This document shows, in pieces, positions 37,253 to 49,459 of a stretch of 64,000 nt of DNA. This stretch comes from Telluribacter humicola. Lineage in GTDB: Bacteria > Bacteroidota > Bacteroidia > Cytophagales > Spirosomataceae. The notes beneath the pieces are model-generated. The model made no database searches, had not been told where the DNA came from, and saw nothing but the letters and a program-made list of their open reading frames with translations. Both the position numbers and the translations under genes were made by a program. Position 1 is the first letter of the stretch, and each line of letters opens with the position of its first letter. The DNA lies in NCBI RefSeq assembly GCF_017355935.1, contig NZ_JAFIQT010000001.1, positions 1,364,001-1,428,000 of the forward strand. The letters run 5' to 3'.

Positions 37253-38014
37253 CTACTCTGTCAGGAGCGGATCATCGTTCATTTCATCTTTCAGACCCAC
37301 GCCACTGAGCCGGTGCTGTTTCATCTCTGTTAGCAGGTAGTACAGTTTCTGGGCGGCAGCCTTGTAGTTCAAGCCTTCCGGTCGAATATTGGACACGCAG
37401 TTCCGGCTTTCATCGGTCAGGCCGGGGCGGGGGGCGTAGGTCAGGTAAGCTCCCAGGCTATCGGGAGAGGAGAGGCCGGGTCGCTCACCAATCAACATAA
37501 GTACCATCTCCGCTTGTAGCAAGTACCCTATCTCATCGGCAATGGCCACGCGCCCCTGCTCCACTAAGCACACCGGCGCCAGTGTCCAATTTTCTTCTTT
37601 TGTAACAGCTACCAGTTGCTTCACTACTTCCACCGCATGTGTATTAACAGCCGTGGCCGATAAGCCATCCGCTATTACAATGGCCAGTGTACAGGGCGAA
37701 GCCTGATAATCCTCAAGTACCTTCTTCGACTCTTCACTCAGTTGCCGTCCCAGATCGGGGCGAAGCAGGTACTCGTGTCGGTCTGTTACCCGGCTGGTTA
37801 GGAGGAGTGTCGGCAGGTTCAAGTCTTCTAGTTGCTGAGCCAACCCTTCCTTATTGAAATGAGCATAAATGGCGTCACGGGCCCGGGCATGGTCGAGGTT
37901 AAACTCCAGTAAAGCACGGGTGGGTAGGCTATGGCCGGAGCGGCCCAGCGCCAGCCGGGCGGGTGTATACTGTCGCAGAAACTGCCAGTCGTCGGGATGG
38001 ATCAGGTCATTCAT
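37253..38014 (-). CDS. eutC: Ethanolamine ammonia-lyase small subunit
   Basis: 253 residues, close to the usual length of about 290 minus an N-terminal extension. The family markers are PARLALGRSGHSLPT near the start, ADGLSATAVNTHA in the middle and SNIRPEGLNYKAAAQKLYYLL at the end. With EutB it forms the adenosylcobalamin-dependent enzyme that converts ethanolamine to acetaldehyde and ammonia. Its start is 28 bases after the EutB stop, so the pair is an operon. It converges with the DUF4230 gene with only 6 bases between stops. No eutA reactivase, transporter or shell proteins occur in the window. Confidence 0.95.
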   Translation of the reverse strand: MNDLIHPDDWQFLRQYTPARLALGRSGHSLPTRALLEFNLDHARARDAIYAHFNKEGLAQQLEDLNLPTLLLTSRVTDRHEYLLRPDLGRQLSEESKKVLEDYQASPCTLAIVIADGLSATAVNTHAVEVVKQLVAVTKEENWTLAPVCLVEQGRVAIADEIGYLLQAEMVLMLIGERPGLSSPDSLGAYLTYAPRPGLTDESRNCVSNIRPEGLNYKAAAQKLYYLLTEMKQHRLSGVGLKDEMNDDPLLTE

Positions 38015-38042
38015 GGATAGTCAGGGTAAGAAATTACAACAT

Positions 38043-39413
38043 CTACAAAAGCTCCAGCAGTCGTCGGTTCGCTGAGGGTATGGGTTTCAATCCTTCGTCA
38101 AATAAGCCCATCTTCAGCAGCCAGGCCTCAAACTCCGGTGCGGGCCGCAGGCCCAGCAGGTCCCGGAGGTACAGCGCATCGTGGAAGGAGGTACTCTGGT
38201 AGTGCAGCATCACATCGTCGGCTCCCGGCACGCCCATGATATAGTTAGTTCCCGCGGCTCCCATCAAGGTCAGTAGGATATCCATATCATCCTGATCAGC
38301 TTCGGCGTGATTGGTATAGCAGATATCAATCCCCATGGGCAGCCCTAGCAGCTTACCGCAGAAATGGTCTTCCAGTCCCGCCCGGATGATTTGTTTGCCG
38401 TCGTAAAGGTACTCTGGACCTATAAAGCCTACTACCGTATTAACCAGTAGAGGAGCGTAAGCACGTGCTACGGCATAGGCCCGGGCCTCGCAGGTTTGCT
38501 GATCCAGTCCGTGGTGCGCGTTGGCCGACAGGGCTGATCCTTGTCCAGTCTCGAAGTACATGACATTGGTACCTACGGTACCTCTGTTGAGCAAAAGAGC
38601 CGCTTCCTGCGCCTCCCGGAGCAGAGCCAGATTTACCCCAAAAGAAGTGTTGACCGCCTCGGTACCCCCAATCGACTGGAAAACCAGATCTACCGGCGCT
38701 CCCTGTCGGATTACCTGCAGAGCAGTAGTGACGTGGCAGAGGACACAACTCTGGGTAGGTATGTCAAAGCGTTGCCGGATGGTGTCCAGCATGTCGAGCA
38801 GGCGGGCGACAGTCGCGACATTGTCCGTCGCAGGATTGATACCTATCACCGCATCTCCATTTCCATAGAATAGTCCATCAATGACCGTAGCCGCTATACC
38901 CTTATAGTGGTCAGAGGGGTGGTTGGGTTGGAGGCGGGTAGATAGGCGGCCTTTCAGGCCGATAGTATTCCGAAACCGGGTCACTACCTCACACTTGGCC
39001 GCTACCGTGATGAGGTCCTGTACACGCATGATTTTGCTGACGGCGGCTACCATCTCAGGAGTTAGGCCCGCCGCCAGGTGCTGCAGGGTGGAGGTAGTAG
39101 TATGTTCCGAAAGCAGGAATTCCCGTAGTTCTCCCACGGTTAGGTGGCGTATGGGCTCAAAAGCGGCCTGATCGTGGGAGTCGACAATTAGTCGGGTCAC
39201 CTCGTCCTGTTCGTAAGGAATGAGGTGCTCGGTCAGGAAGGTCTGGAGGGGCAGGTCGGCCAGTACCATCTGGGCCGCTACCCGTTCCTGGTAGCTTTGG
39301 GCGGCTACGCCGGCCAACTGGTCACCCGATCGTAGGGGCGTGGCCTTGGCCATCACCGACTTTAGATCTTTGAAGTCATACGTAAATCCGCGAACGGTAT
39401 GCCGGTAAGCCAT
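38043..39413 (-). CDS. eutB: Ethanolamine ammonia-lyase large subunit
   Basis: 456 residues, the usual EutB length (E. coli 453). The N-terminus reads TYDFKDLKSVMAKATPLRSGDQLAGVAAQSYQERVAAQMVL, matching EutB closely. The barrel contains the substrate- and cobalamin-binding regions, including NPATDN and the GFIGPEYLYDGKQIIRAGLEDHFCGKL block. It holds the active site for ethanolamine deamination with adenosylcobalamin. The 137-base gap upstream to the PyrR-like gene is the likely promoter region, shared divergently. The organism must make or import B12 for this enzyme. Confidence 0.97.
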   Translation of the reverse strand: MAYRHTVRGFTYDFKDLKSVMAKATPLRSGDQLAGVAAQSYQERVAAQMVLADLPLQTFLTEHLIPYEQDEVTRLIVDSHDQAAFEPIRHLTVGELREFLLSEHTTTSTLQHLAAGLTPEMVAAVSKIMRVQDLITVAAKCEVVTRFRNTIGLKGRLSTRLQPNHPSDHYKGIAATVIDGLFYGNGDAVIGINPATDNVATVARLLDMLDTIRQRFDIPTQSCVLCHVTTALQVIRQGAPVDLVFQSIGGTEAVNTSFGVNLALLREAQEAALLLNRGTVGTNVMYFETGQGSALSANAHHGLDQQTCEARAYAVARAYAPLLVNTVVGFIGPEYLYDGKQIIRAGLEDHFCGKLLGLPMGIDICYTNHAEADQDDMDILLTLMGAAGTNYIMGVPGADDVMLHYQSTSFHDALYLRDLLGLRPAPEFEAWLLKMGLFDEGLKPIPSANRRLLELL

Positions 39414-39550
39414 GGGTAGATCAGCTAGGATGTTTGGGAGCCGGTATGTATATTTAATAAAGGCTCTTTGCTAAAATAGCCAATGAATCGTTATAAAAGC
39501 TATAAATTTGTCCAAAAGTCGCAGTAGATTGCAAATGAAAGTTTAGACCT

Positions 39551-40072
39551 ATGCCTGTATCAACCCCTACCTCCCGTCATCAGATTCTTACCTCCGAACA
39601 GACCCGGCAGAAAATCCGTCGTATTGCCTACGAAGTGTACGAACAGAACTTCGAAGAGCAGGGTATCATTGTAGCAGGAGTGACGGGCGAAGGCTACCAA
39701 TTTGCCCGGCGGCTGGTGGAGGAATTACAGGCTATTTCTCCCCTAAATGTACAGTTGGTAGGGCTAAACTTTGATAAAGAGGTACCGCATCAGAGTTCGG
39801 TGGAGTTTAATGGCGATGCCATTACACTGGAAAATCAGGTCATTATTGTAGCCGACGATGTACTTAATACCGGTCGTACACTGGCTTTTGCGTTGCAGCC
39901 TTTTCTGAAGGTACGCATCAAGAAGCTACAGGTGGCTGTTATCATAGACCGTAGCCACCACCGTTTTCCTGTTTCGGCGGACTACGTGGGGTACTCGCTC
40001 AGTACTACCATCAACGAACACGTTGAAGTCATACTGAGCGATACAGATAATGAAGGTGTTTATCTGAAATAA
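39551..40072 (+). CDS. PyrR-like phosphoribosyltransferase domain protein
   Basis: 173 residues of the type I phosphoribosyltransferase fold. The PRPP loop reads VIIVADDVLNTGRT, with the two acidic residues and TGRT in the expected spacing, and 'VIIDRSHHRFPVSADYVGYSL' follows as in PyrR. PyrR is a uracil phosphoribosyltransferase and, in Firmicutes, an RNA-binding attenuator of pyr genes; in Bacteroidota the RNA role is uncertain and no pyr genes are nearby. An upstream TAAATTTG at 39503-39510 fits the -7 promoter element, but no well-placed TTG is seen. Confidence 0.88.
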   Translation: MPVSTPTSRHQILTSEQTRQKIRRIAYEVYEQNFEEQGIIVAGVTGEGYQFARRLVEELQAISPLNVQLVGLNFDKEVPHQSSVEFNGDAITLENQVIIVADDVLNTGRTLAFALQPFLKVRIKKLQVAVIIDRSHHRFPVSADYVGYSLSTTINEHVEVILSDTDNEGVYLK

Positions 40073-40084
40073 GTTACTGCTCCT

Positions 40085-43045
<2,961 letters not shown>

Positions 43046-43206
43046 ACAGGAAACAAGATATTAGGAAGCAGCCGCTTTTCAAGACGTTGCTACTGAGTTA
43101 AAAACAAATTGGATAACGTAGCCGAAAGAGCTGTTCCTGAGGGTTTTGCTTTGATTTTACAAAAAGCGGAATCAAATATACGAGGATGCCATTCAAAAAC
43201 AAATAA

Positions 43207-43231
43207 AAAGACCTTCCGGAAGAAGGCCTTT
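43207..43231 (-). terminator. Hairpin terminator for the small membrane protein gene
   Basis: On the minus strand the transcript folds as AAAGGCCTTC / GAAGGTCTTT with a 5-base loop; one pair is a G-U wobble, so the stem is complete only on this strand. It ends in a U run, 65 bases after the stop at 43297. Confidence 0.75.
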
Positions 43232-43296
43232 TAGTGAGTGGCTATTTCATAAAAAGTGGGAGAAGGCTTTCGAATTGCCCGGCCGATTCAAAGTTC

Positions 43297-43674
43297 CTAC
43301 AGGGACACATAAGTGGGCTTCGCTTCACCATAAAGAAGTGCTCTCTTCAACCCCTGCTTGCGCTCTTGGTAGTAGTCAGGGCTAACCTTCTTCAGCTCCA
43401 TCAGCATTTCAAGTTTCCCCATTTCCTTGTAGAACTCTTCCTCCCTTGGCCCTTCAGTAGGCTGCTTCGACGTATGCTCCCGGTTCCATTCCAGCATTTG
43501 CTTTTGAAACTCCAATACGTCTTTTCTCATAGAAGCAAAGACAACTGCTAACCCTATCAAAGGCGAAAAAAGGAGGGATACTATAAAGGCAGTACTAAAC
43601 CCGCAGGTTCTGTCATCTCCAAGGGTGCCCACTAATGCAGATAGAGCTATCCATATGAAAGAGAGTAGCAGCAT
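43297..43674 (-). CDS. Small two-helix membrane protein with SHOCT-like tail
   Basis: 125 residues. Two membrane helices (about 1-17 and 30-47; 'FIVSLLFSPLIGLAVVFA') precede a charged coiled region and a C-terminal short helix pair (EEEFYKEMGKLEMLMELKKV, then SPDYYQERKQGL) resembling a SHOCT oligomerisation motif. I do not recognise a specific family. The gene is alone between the SNF2 helicase gene and the large membrane protein gene, both separated from it by several hundred bases. Confidence 0.7.
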   Translation of the reverse strand: MLLLSFIWIALSALVGTLGDDRTCGFSTAFIVSLLFSPLIGLAVVFASMRKDVLEFQKQMLEWNREHTSKQPTEGPREEEFYKEMGKLEMLMELKKVSPDYYQERKQGLKRALLYGEAKPTYVSL

Positions 43675-44002
43675 AATTCAATAAGGTTGGTGTGGTATAT
43701 ACTTACACAAGTATACAACTTTCTATGAGCGAAAACTAGCAATATTTATCGAACGGTTACAAGTTGTCTACCAGTAACATAGCGCTTGAATATCTATGGT
43801 TTAGGAGACAACTATACCATCATTATTCTAATAGAAAATAATGTCTTTAGCACAGTAAAGGAGCTAGGTGTCCGGCTGGGATACCGTACGATAAATACTT
43901 TTACCATTAGATAATAGCAGATAGCCACAGTTGTTAAACTATAGAATACCTTACTCTTTGAAAGTAGTAAACCCACGTTCTCAATTTAACTCCACACTAT
44001 CA
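43675..44002. other. Intergenic stretch without recognisable features
   Basis: 328 AT-rich bases between divergent genes. I see no ORF of note, hairpin or consensus promoter pair; the region presumably holds the promoters of both neighbours. Confidence 0.6.
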
Positions 44003-45643
44003 ATGAAGGCAACCGCAACTAAAGGAGCCTTGGCTCTGATTCCTATCTTTTTATTTTTTATATACCTGTATTGCAATGCAGTCAACGTACCATACATTGA
44101 TGATTTGGATCTGGTATCTACCATAAATCAAATACAGGCCAGCCCTTACGATCTTTTTGGAATACTGGTTCGCCAGCAGAATGATCACCGGATACTGTTC
44201 CCTCGTTTAGGTGTACTGGCTGTTTACTTTTTTACTGATCAAATTAATTTTAGGTACACCATTCTCTTAGGATTCTTTAATCTTGTTTTGTTAGCTTATG
44301 CGTTCTATCTGGTATATACGTCCTTCCGAAAGGGTATTGGTCTTTTTATACCGGTAGTTATTCTACTCTTTTCTCCTAATGTATATGCCAATCATATTTG
44401 TAGTATTTCTTCTTACCAACATACCCTATCAGTCGCTTTTTCTATAATTAGTTTATACTTTCTTCGCGAAGAGAAAAAGGCTCACTGGTACTGGTCTTTG
44501 CCTTTTGCAATGGCCTCTACCCTGACCATACTGGATGGGTTAAGTATACTACCGGTAGGTCTGTTATGGCTGTTTGTTCAGCGTCGCTACCGGGAAGTGC
44601 TACTTTTTGCGATCTTTTCTATAGTATGGCTGGGTATCTATTTTATAAGTTTTCAGTTCTCCGGGGCCTCTGCAAAAAGTTTTTCCGTAGCCTCCATATC
44701 TACCATACTTAGTAGCTTTGTAGCTTTTGTTGGATCTTCTGCCAAGGTACTATCCGATACCAATGCGGTAACTTTATCTATTATTCTGGGAGGATTTATC
44801 CTGGTTGGCTACGCAATTTTGCTTTTATACCGGACCATTGACGATGGCTTCAAACTACACGTAACTTCCTGGCTGCCTCTTCGTATTGAATTTATTGACA
44901 TCTGCTTTCTGAGGTTACTCGCGACTAGTGCCATGGTTGCTATTGGAAGGTCCTACAACGGGGTGGAAGAGATGATGGCGGTTCGGTTCCAAATCTTTTC
45001 GATCAGTATCCTGATCCTGTTTTACCTGCTGCTGATTCGTACAGTTCGGGTCAATGGTACTTTGGCTGTGTTCTTTGTTGTGGGTAGTATCTTTATAAAT
45101 ATTTACTCTTACTTAAAGTACAAAAAAGCAATAGTTATCTGGAAACAGGAATTGAAAGCTGATGCTTACAACTACAAGTACAACCAGACTTTGTTACACC
45201 AGAACTTACCTGATCCGCCCAAAACTTTCTTTAAAAATTATGACTTTCCTGACTATTTCCACCAGGGAGTTATCCATGCCTGGAAAAGTGGTTTGACACA
45301 TTCTTCTGCCATCAAAATTACTGCGAAAGAAGTATCAGAGAATAAGCTGTACGGTGACTATGTACATCCCATTTTAGATCTGGAAATTCACAATGCACCT
45401 AATACTATACCACCTGACGAAGCATTCTTATTATTTCAAAGCCATCAGGATACATCAAAGTGTTACTTAGTTGGCCTGCATGATAAAGATAGCTGGTTAA
45501 AGGACATTTTTAACGACTCTACGCGTACCTTTTCAGGTTACCTCCCATTAAAAATTCCCAGAGATTCATACAAAGTAAGCCTATGCTGGATAGATAATAA
45601 CCGCCCACAAAGTATACTTATTTCAACTAAATATACGCTTTGA
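44003..45643 (+). CDS. Polytopic membrane protein, possible GT-C-type glycosyltransferase
   Basis: The ATG at 44003 gives 546 residues; a longer frame to 43931 is less likely because the first helix starts right after 44003. Roughly eleven membrane helices fill residues 10-390, followed by a soluble C-terminal domain of about 150 residues. The first extracytoplasmic loop has an Asp-Asp pair (residues 33-34, PYIDDLDL) and then QQNDHRILFPRL, as in GT-C enzymes that use lipid-linked sugar donors. Codon use is more AT-rich than in the neighbours. It could equally be an O-antigen-type membrane protein. No partner genes are adjacent. Confidence 0.65.
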   Translation: MKATATKGALALIPIFLFFIYLYCNAVNVPYIDDLDLVSTINQIQASPYDLFGILVRQQNDHRILFPRLGVLAVYFFTDQINFRYTILLGFFNLVLLAYAFYLVYTSFRKGIGLFIPVVILLFSPNVYANHICSISSYQHTLSVAFSIISLYFLREEKKAHWYWSLPFAMASTLTILDGLSILPVGLLWLFVQRRYREVLLFAIFSIVWLGIYFISFQFSGASAKSFSVASISTILSSFVAFVGSSAKVLSDTNAVTLSIILGGFILVGYAILLLYRTIDDGFKLHVTSWLPLRIEFIDICFLRLLATSAMVAIGRSYNGVEEMMAVRFQIFSISILILFYLLLIRTVRVNGTLAVFFVVGSIFINIYSYLKYKKAIVIWKQELKADAYNYKYNQTLLHQNLPDPPKTFFKNYDFPDYFHQGVIHAWKSGLTHSSAIKITAKEVSENKLYGDYVHPILDLEIHNAPNTIPPDEAFLLFQSHQDTSKCYLVGLHDKDSWLKDIFNDSTRTFSGYLPLKIPRDSYKVSLCWIDNNRPQSILISTKYTL

Positions 45644-45697
45644 ATAGCTACTGGTATAGAGTAATAGAGTACATCAATGGTATGTTATAGCTTTTCA

Positions 45698-45736
45698 TTC
45701 AAAAGAAAGGTCTCTACCGGAGACCTTTCTTTTGAA
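45698..45736 (+). terminator. Hairpin terminator after the polytopic membrane protein gene
   Basis: A 17-base perfect stem (TTCAAAAGAAAGGTCTC and its complement) with a 5-base loop, 55 bases after the stop codon. Confidence 0.88.
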
Positions 45737-45926
45737 ATAAGTGAATAGTAAGTTTCAAAGAATTAAGCATATCGGATGGAAGGCCTTTGCTAGTTTGGCG
45801 GGAGTAGACAAAGTACCCAAAGTACTTTATTATTGTATTTTGTATTCATTACATGAATAGCAGCTACTCTAACACCCTCACAGCTTGAAGGTAATGGTGG
45901 ATACTTTCTAGTTTCAAAAAAGCTTT

Positions 45927-47441
45927 ATGCAAGTATTTGTAAGCGTAATAATTAAGTTGAGTATATGCCTGGCGGTGCTTATCTGCCTGATTAGCTGGAC
46001 CAGAGAGAACGGTACCAAGCAGGCGCCGAAACAGCCTAATGTGGTGGTGATTCTGACGGATGACCAGCGCTGGGACGCGCTTAGTGTGGCAGGCAACCCT
46101 TACCTCAAAACACCTAACATTGACAGGCTGGCCGCAGAAGGTACTTTCTTCAAAAACTACTTTTGTACTACCTCGCTTTGCTCCCCCAGCCGCGCCTCTA
46201 TCCTAAGTGGCAAGTACGCTCATGCCCACGGGGTGGTTAACAACTTCACAGAGTACCCTACCAACCTGCCCAGCTTTCCGGCGGTATTGCAGAAGGTGGG
46301 CTACGAAACTGCCTATATAGGTAAGTGGCACATGGGGGAGGAGAATGATAATCCGCGTCCCGGCTTCGACTACTTTGTCACCCATAAAGGCCAGGGGAAG
46401 TACTGGGATACCGAGTTTAATATCAATGGGCAGGGGAGTAAAGAGATCAAGGGATACTATACCAATGTAGTTACCCAGATGGCCAATAGTTGGCTGTCTA
46501 AGCAACGCTCGAAGCCTTTCATGCTGATACTGGGCCACAAGGCGCCGCATAGTTTCTATATTCCTGAACCTAAATATGCGAATGCTTTTGACGCAGTACA
46601 TATTCCCTATCCTCAGAGCGCCTTTGAACTGCAGGATAAGCCGAAGTGGATTCAGCAGCGGTTGAATACCTGGCATGGTATATACGGTCCGCTCTTCGAC
46701 TGGCGGAAGAAGTTTCCCGACTCATCCCCCGTGGCTGTAAAGGATTTTGAGAATATGATACATGCCTATTGGGGTACTATACTGTCGGTGGATGATAGTG
46801 TAGGGGAAATCTACCGTACCCTGCAGGAGATGGGCGAGTTGGACAATACCATCTTTGTATTTACATCGGATAACGGTCTGCTCAATGGGGAGCACGGTAT
46901 GGTGGACAAGCGCACCATGCACGATCCCAGTATCCACATTCCGCTGGTCGTTCGGTATCCGGGACTGACTCCGGTTACTAAGCCGGTGGTGGTAGATAAG
47001 CAGGTACTTACGCTGGATATCGCTCCTACCATACTGGACCTGTGCGGAGCACCTGCCCTGAAGGATATTCATGGGCAAAGCTTTAAGCGTCTGGTACAGG
47101 GCGATGACAAGGGGTGGCGCAAGGCCTGGTTCTACGAGTATAACTATGAGAAGCAGTTTCCCTATACCCCCAACGTACGCGGTCTCCGTACTGATAAGTG
47201 GAAGTACATTCATTACCCAACCGGCGACAGCCGCCCCGACCAGCACATGTCGGAGCTGTACCACATTGCGGTTGATCCGGGTGAAGACCATAACCTGATC
47301 AACGATCCGAAGTACGCCGTCAAGCTCAAAGAACTAAAAGCAGAACTAGCCCGACAGCTCAATAAGACGGGTGCGAATCCGGACAGGATGCCGTTGGATG
47401 AAGGGATTAAATCAGAGCTACCGGAGCAGTCGGTTCGATAG
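45927..47441 (+). CDS. Exported type I sulfatase (sulfatase 2), N-acetylglucosamine-6-sulfatase-like
   Basis: 504 residues. An N-terminal hydrophobic segment (about 8-24) is the signal or anchor. The sulfatase core has [10 protein letters not shown] (metal Asp pair), the CSPSR signature with Cys85 for formylglycine formation, [19 protein letters not shown] and [14 protein letters not shown]. The overall pattern ([10 protein letters not shown], then KDIHGQS) is like the S1_8/S1_11-type heparan or GlcNAc-6-sulfatases of Bacteroidota. It would hydrolyse sulfate esters of glycans outside the cytoplasm. It is followed, after a terminator, by an FGE gene on the same strand that could mature it. Confidence 0.93.
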   Translation: MQVFVSVIIKLSICLAVLICLISWTRENGTKQAPKQPNVVVILTDDQRWDALSVAGNPYLKTPNIDRLAAEGTFFKNYFCTTSLCSPSRASILSGKYAHAHGVVNNFTEYPTNLPSFPAVLQKVGYETAYIGKWHMGEENDNPRPGFDYFVTHKGQGKYWDTEFNINGQGSKEIKGYYTNVVTQMANSWLSKQRSKPFMLILGHKAPHSFYIPEPKYANAFDAVHIPYPQSAFELQDKPKWIQQRLNTWHGIYGPLFDWRKKFPDSSPVAVKDFENMIHAYWGTILSVDDSVGEIYRTLQEMGELDNTIFVFTSDNGLLNGEHGMVDKRTMHDPSIHIPLVVRYPGLTPVTKPVVVDKQVLTLDIAPTILDLCGAPALKDIHGQSFKRLVQGDDKGWRKAWFYEYNYEKQFPYTPNVRGLRTDKWKYIHYPTGDSRPDQHMSELYHIAVDPGEDHNLINDPKYAVKLKELKAELARQLNKTGANPDRMPLDEGIKSELPEQSVR

Positions 47442-47891
47442 CATGCGTTTATGACAATAAAATTTAAAGTAGTAGTAAAGAGTAAAGGATACAAAAAAGG
47501 AGAGCAGGAAGCCTGCTCTCCTTTTATATGTTTATTCCATCAGAAAAATTTCAGTTCTAGTAGCTGTCTGCCTGCTACCGCTTAGCTTCAAATAGCTCTT
47601 AGTATTAATTGCTTGATTTGCTCTTCAAGCCAAAACCGGTTACTCAATGCGTTATTAAAACACAATGATAGATAAAATTCTTAATATTGTAGCTACTGGA
47701 GTCACTGTATATTTTACATATTCATTCAAAAGATAGTAAATGACGTAGTGGCACTGCACTATTGCTGATACCATACCCATAAGTAATAGCAAAGTAAGTT
47801 TTGAGAAAGGCAATAAGTAGGAATTTATTTCATTATTGCTTTGTCATTAAACAAGCTTTTAATCCCTCTGAATCAATAATTTATTCTTGAT
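47442..47891. other. 450-base intergenic region between the sulfatase and the FGE gene
   Basis: It holds one hairpin terminator (47495-47525, annotated separately). The remaining AT-rich 365 bases show no ORF, repeat or clear promoter pair, although the FGE promoter must lie in this stretch. Confidence 0.6.
47495..47525 (+). terminator. Hairpin terminator after sulfatase 2
   Basis: AAAAGGAGAGCAGG / CCTGCTCTCCTTTT with a 3-base loop, 53 bases after the stop codon. Confidence 0.9.
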
Positions 47892-48935
47892 ATGTTCATT
47901 GCTCCTTTTTTCAAATCCTCAAACTCTCTCCTCCTGCTGCTACTAATCAGTACGGGCATAGGCTGTACTACTGAAAAAGCAACTCAGGAGTCGGCTGGTG
48001 AAACGGGCCAAAGTCTGGTAAGGGCGGTAAAGGGTGATACCACGGATATGGTATGGATTGGTGGTGGTAGCTATATGATGGGTAGTGATGAGTTTACTGA
48101 TTCCCGGCCCGTACACTCAATTGAAGTGGATGGTTTTTGGATGGATGCCCATGAGGTAACCAATGCTGAGTTTGCCCGATTTGTGGAAGCGACGGGGTAT
48201 AAGACGGTAGCCGAACGTCCTCTCAATCCCGCGGATTTTCCGGGAGTACCGACTGACAAACTGGTACCTGGTTCGGCGGTATTTACGCCTACGGCTCAGA
48301 AAGTCAATCTGGCTAATCCGCTTCAGTGGTGGACCTACGTACCGGGTGCTAACTGGCGTCATCCCGACGGGCCGCAGAGTAGTATCCAAGGTAAAGAGAA
48401 CCTACCCGTCGTACACGTAAGTCATGAGGATGCCGCTGCCTATGCGGAGTGGGCCGGAAAGCGTCTGCCTACCGAAGCTGAATGGGAGTACGCCGCCCGG
48501 AGTGGTAATGGCAACCAGACGTACTACTGGGGAGAAGAGCTGAAGCCTAAGGGGCAATGGGTAGCCAACATCTACCAGGGCAGCTTTCCTGATAAAAACA
48601 CGGCCGAAGATGGATTTGCGGGCATAGCTCCGGTAAAGACTTTTCCTCCCAATACCTACGGCCTCTATGATATGGATGGTAACGTATGGGAGTGGTGCAG
48701 CGATCTGTATCGTCCCGATTACTACATGAACTCCGCTAAAAAGAATCCTACCGGACCTACTGATAGCTATGATCCTGATGAGCCGGGGGCAGTTAAGTAC
48801 GTGCAGCGGGGAGGATCATTCCTGTGCAGCGATGAGTACTGCATCCGCTATAAAGCCGGGAGCCGGGGCAAAGGTGAAGTAACCAGCGGTAGCAACAACC
48901 TGGGCTTTCGGTGTGTCAGGGACAAGGGAGAATAG
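47892..48935 (+). CDS. Lipoprotein formylglycine-generating enzyme (SUMF1/FGE family)
   Basis: 347 residues. A lipoprotein signal ends in STGIGC, so Cys25 is the likely lipid-anchored residue. The SUMF1 domain spans about 50-345: MVWIGGGSYMMGSDEF, HEVTNAEFARFV, NLPVVHVSHEDAAAYAEWAGKRLPTEAEWEYAAR and the GLYDMDGNVWEWC block. Near the end Cys312 and Cys317, spaced as in human FGE (Cys336/Cys341), lie in GGSFLCSDEYC, so it should be catalytically competent rather than a GldJ/GldK-type structural relative. It would oxidise the sulfatase active-site Cys to formylglycine. The extracytoplasmic location is notable. Confidence 0.9.
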   Translation: MFIAPFFKSSNSLLLLLLISTGIGCTTEKATQESAGETGQSLVRAVKGDTTDMVWIGGGSYMMGSDEFTDSRPVHSIEVDGFWMDAHEVTNAEFARFVEATGYKTVAERPLNPADFPGVPTDKLVPGSAVFTPTAQKVNLANPLQWWTYVPGANWRHPDGPQSSIQGKENLPVVHVSHEDAAAYAEWAGKRLPTEAEWEYAARSGNGNQTYYWGEELKPKGQWVANIYQGSFPDKNTAEDGFAGIAPVKTFPPNTYGLYDMDGNVWEWCSDLYRPDYYMNSAKKNPTGPTDSYDPDEPGAVKYVQRGGSFLCSDEYCIRYKAGSRGKGEVTSGSNNLGFRCVRDKGE

Positions 48936-48959
48936 GTTAAGTATGTACAGGCTTAGAAC

Positions 48960-49007
48960 CTAACTAAAAGAAGCTCGGGATACTTATCTCGAGCTTCTTT
49001 TAGTTAG
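48960..49007. terminator. Bidirectional hairpin terminator
   Basis: An 18-base perfect stem (CTAACTAAAAGAAGCTCG and its complement) with a 12-base loop between the converging FGE gene and the hypothetical gene at 49034. Confidence 0.9.
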
Positions 49008-49033
49008 GGGTATATCTACTTAGAGCAAAAGAA

Positions 49034-49459
49034 TTACTTGCCTGAGGTAACGGCTAGTATAAATACCAGGTTAGCACCAAAACCAACGGCCCAGTTAGTC
49101 CACGATTTGCGAGATTTTATCTTTTTCGCCTTTTGGGTGTAGCCAAGGTAGTACTCTTCCTGAGCCAGTAATTCCGGTTTAGGAGCTCCCAAGTTAACTT
49201 CTTTGGGAGTAGTAGACGAACAGGCAATGGCTGGTATAAGACCAACCAAAGGAGAAAACAAGCTGGCTATTAATGTACCAGTACCCGCTCCTTTGTACTT
49301 TTTGTAGTGCATTTCTGCATCTCGCTGACCTGCTACATACATACTTTTAGTAATTACCGGGGCGGCACTTGTACTATCTGCGTTGGCGACAGCCTGAGAA
49401 AATGAAGGGAGTGCAGACGCAACGAAAAAAAGGAAAAGTACAGTTTTAACAATTCGCAT
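49034..49459 (-). CDS. Exported small membrane protein of unknown function
   Basis: The ATG at 49459 gives 141 residues with a Sec signal (about 1-21, ending PSFSQ); the longer frame to 49516 would mask it. The mature part has a MYVAGQRDAEMHYKKYKGAGTGTLIASLFSPLVGLIPAIACS segment (a Gly-rich helix that could insert in the membrane) and a second hydrophobic segment near the C-terminus (WAVGFGANLVFILAV). The 'GQRDAEMHYKKYKGAG' pattern recurs in short Cytophagales proteins as I recall, but I know no function. Confidence 0.65.
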   Translation of the reverse strand: MRIVKTVLFLFFVASALPSFSQAVANADSTSAAPVITKSMYVAGQRDAEMHYKKYKGAGTGTLIASLFSPLVGLIPAIACSSTTPKEVNLGAPKPELLAQEEYYLGYTQKAKKIKSRKSWTNWAVGFGANLVFILAVTSGK

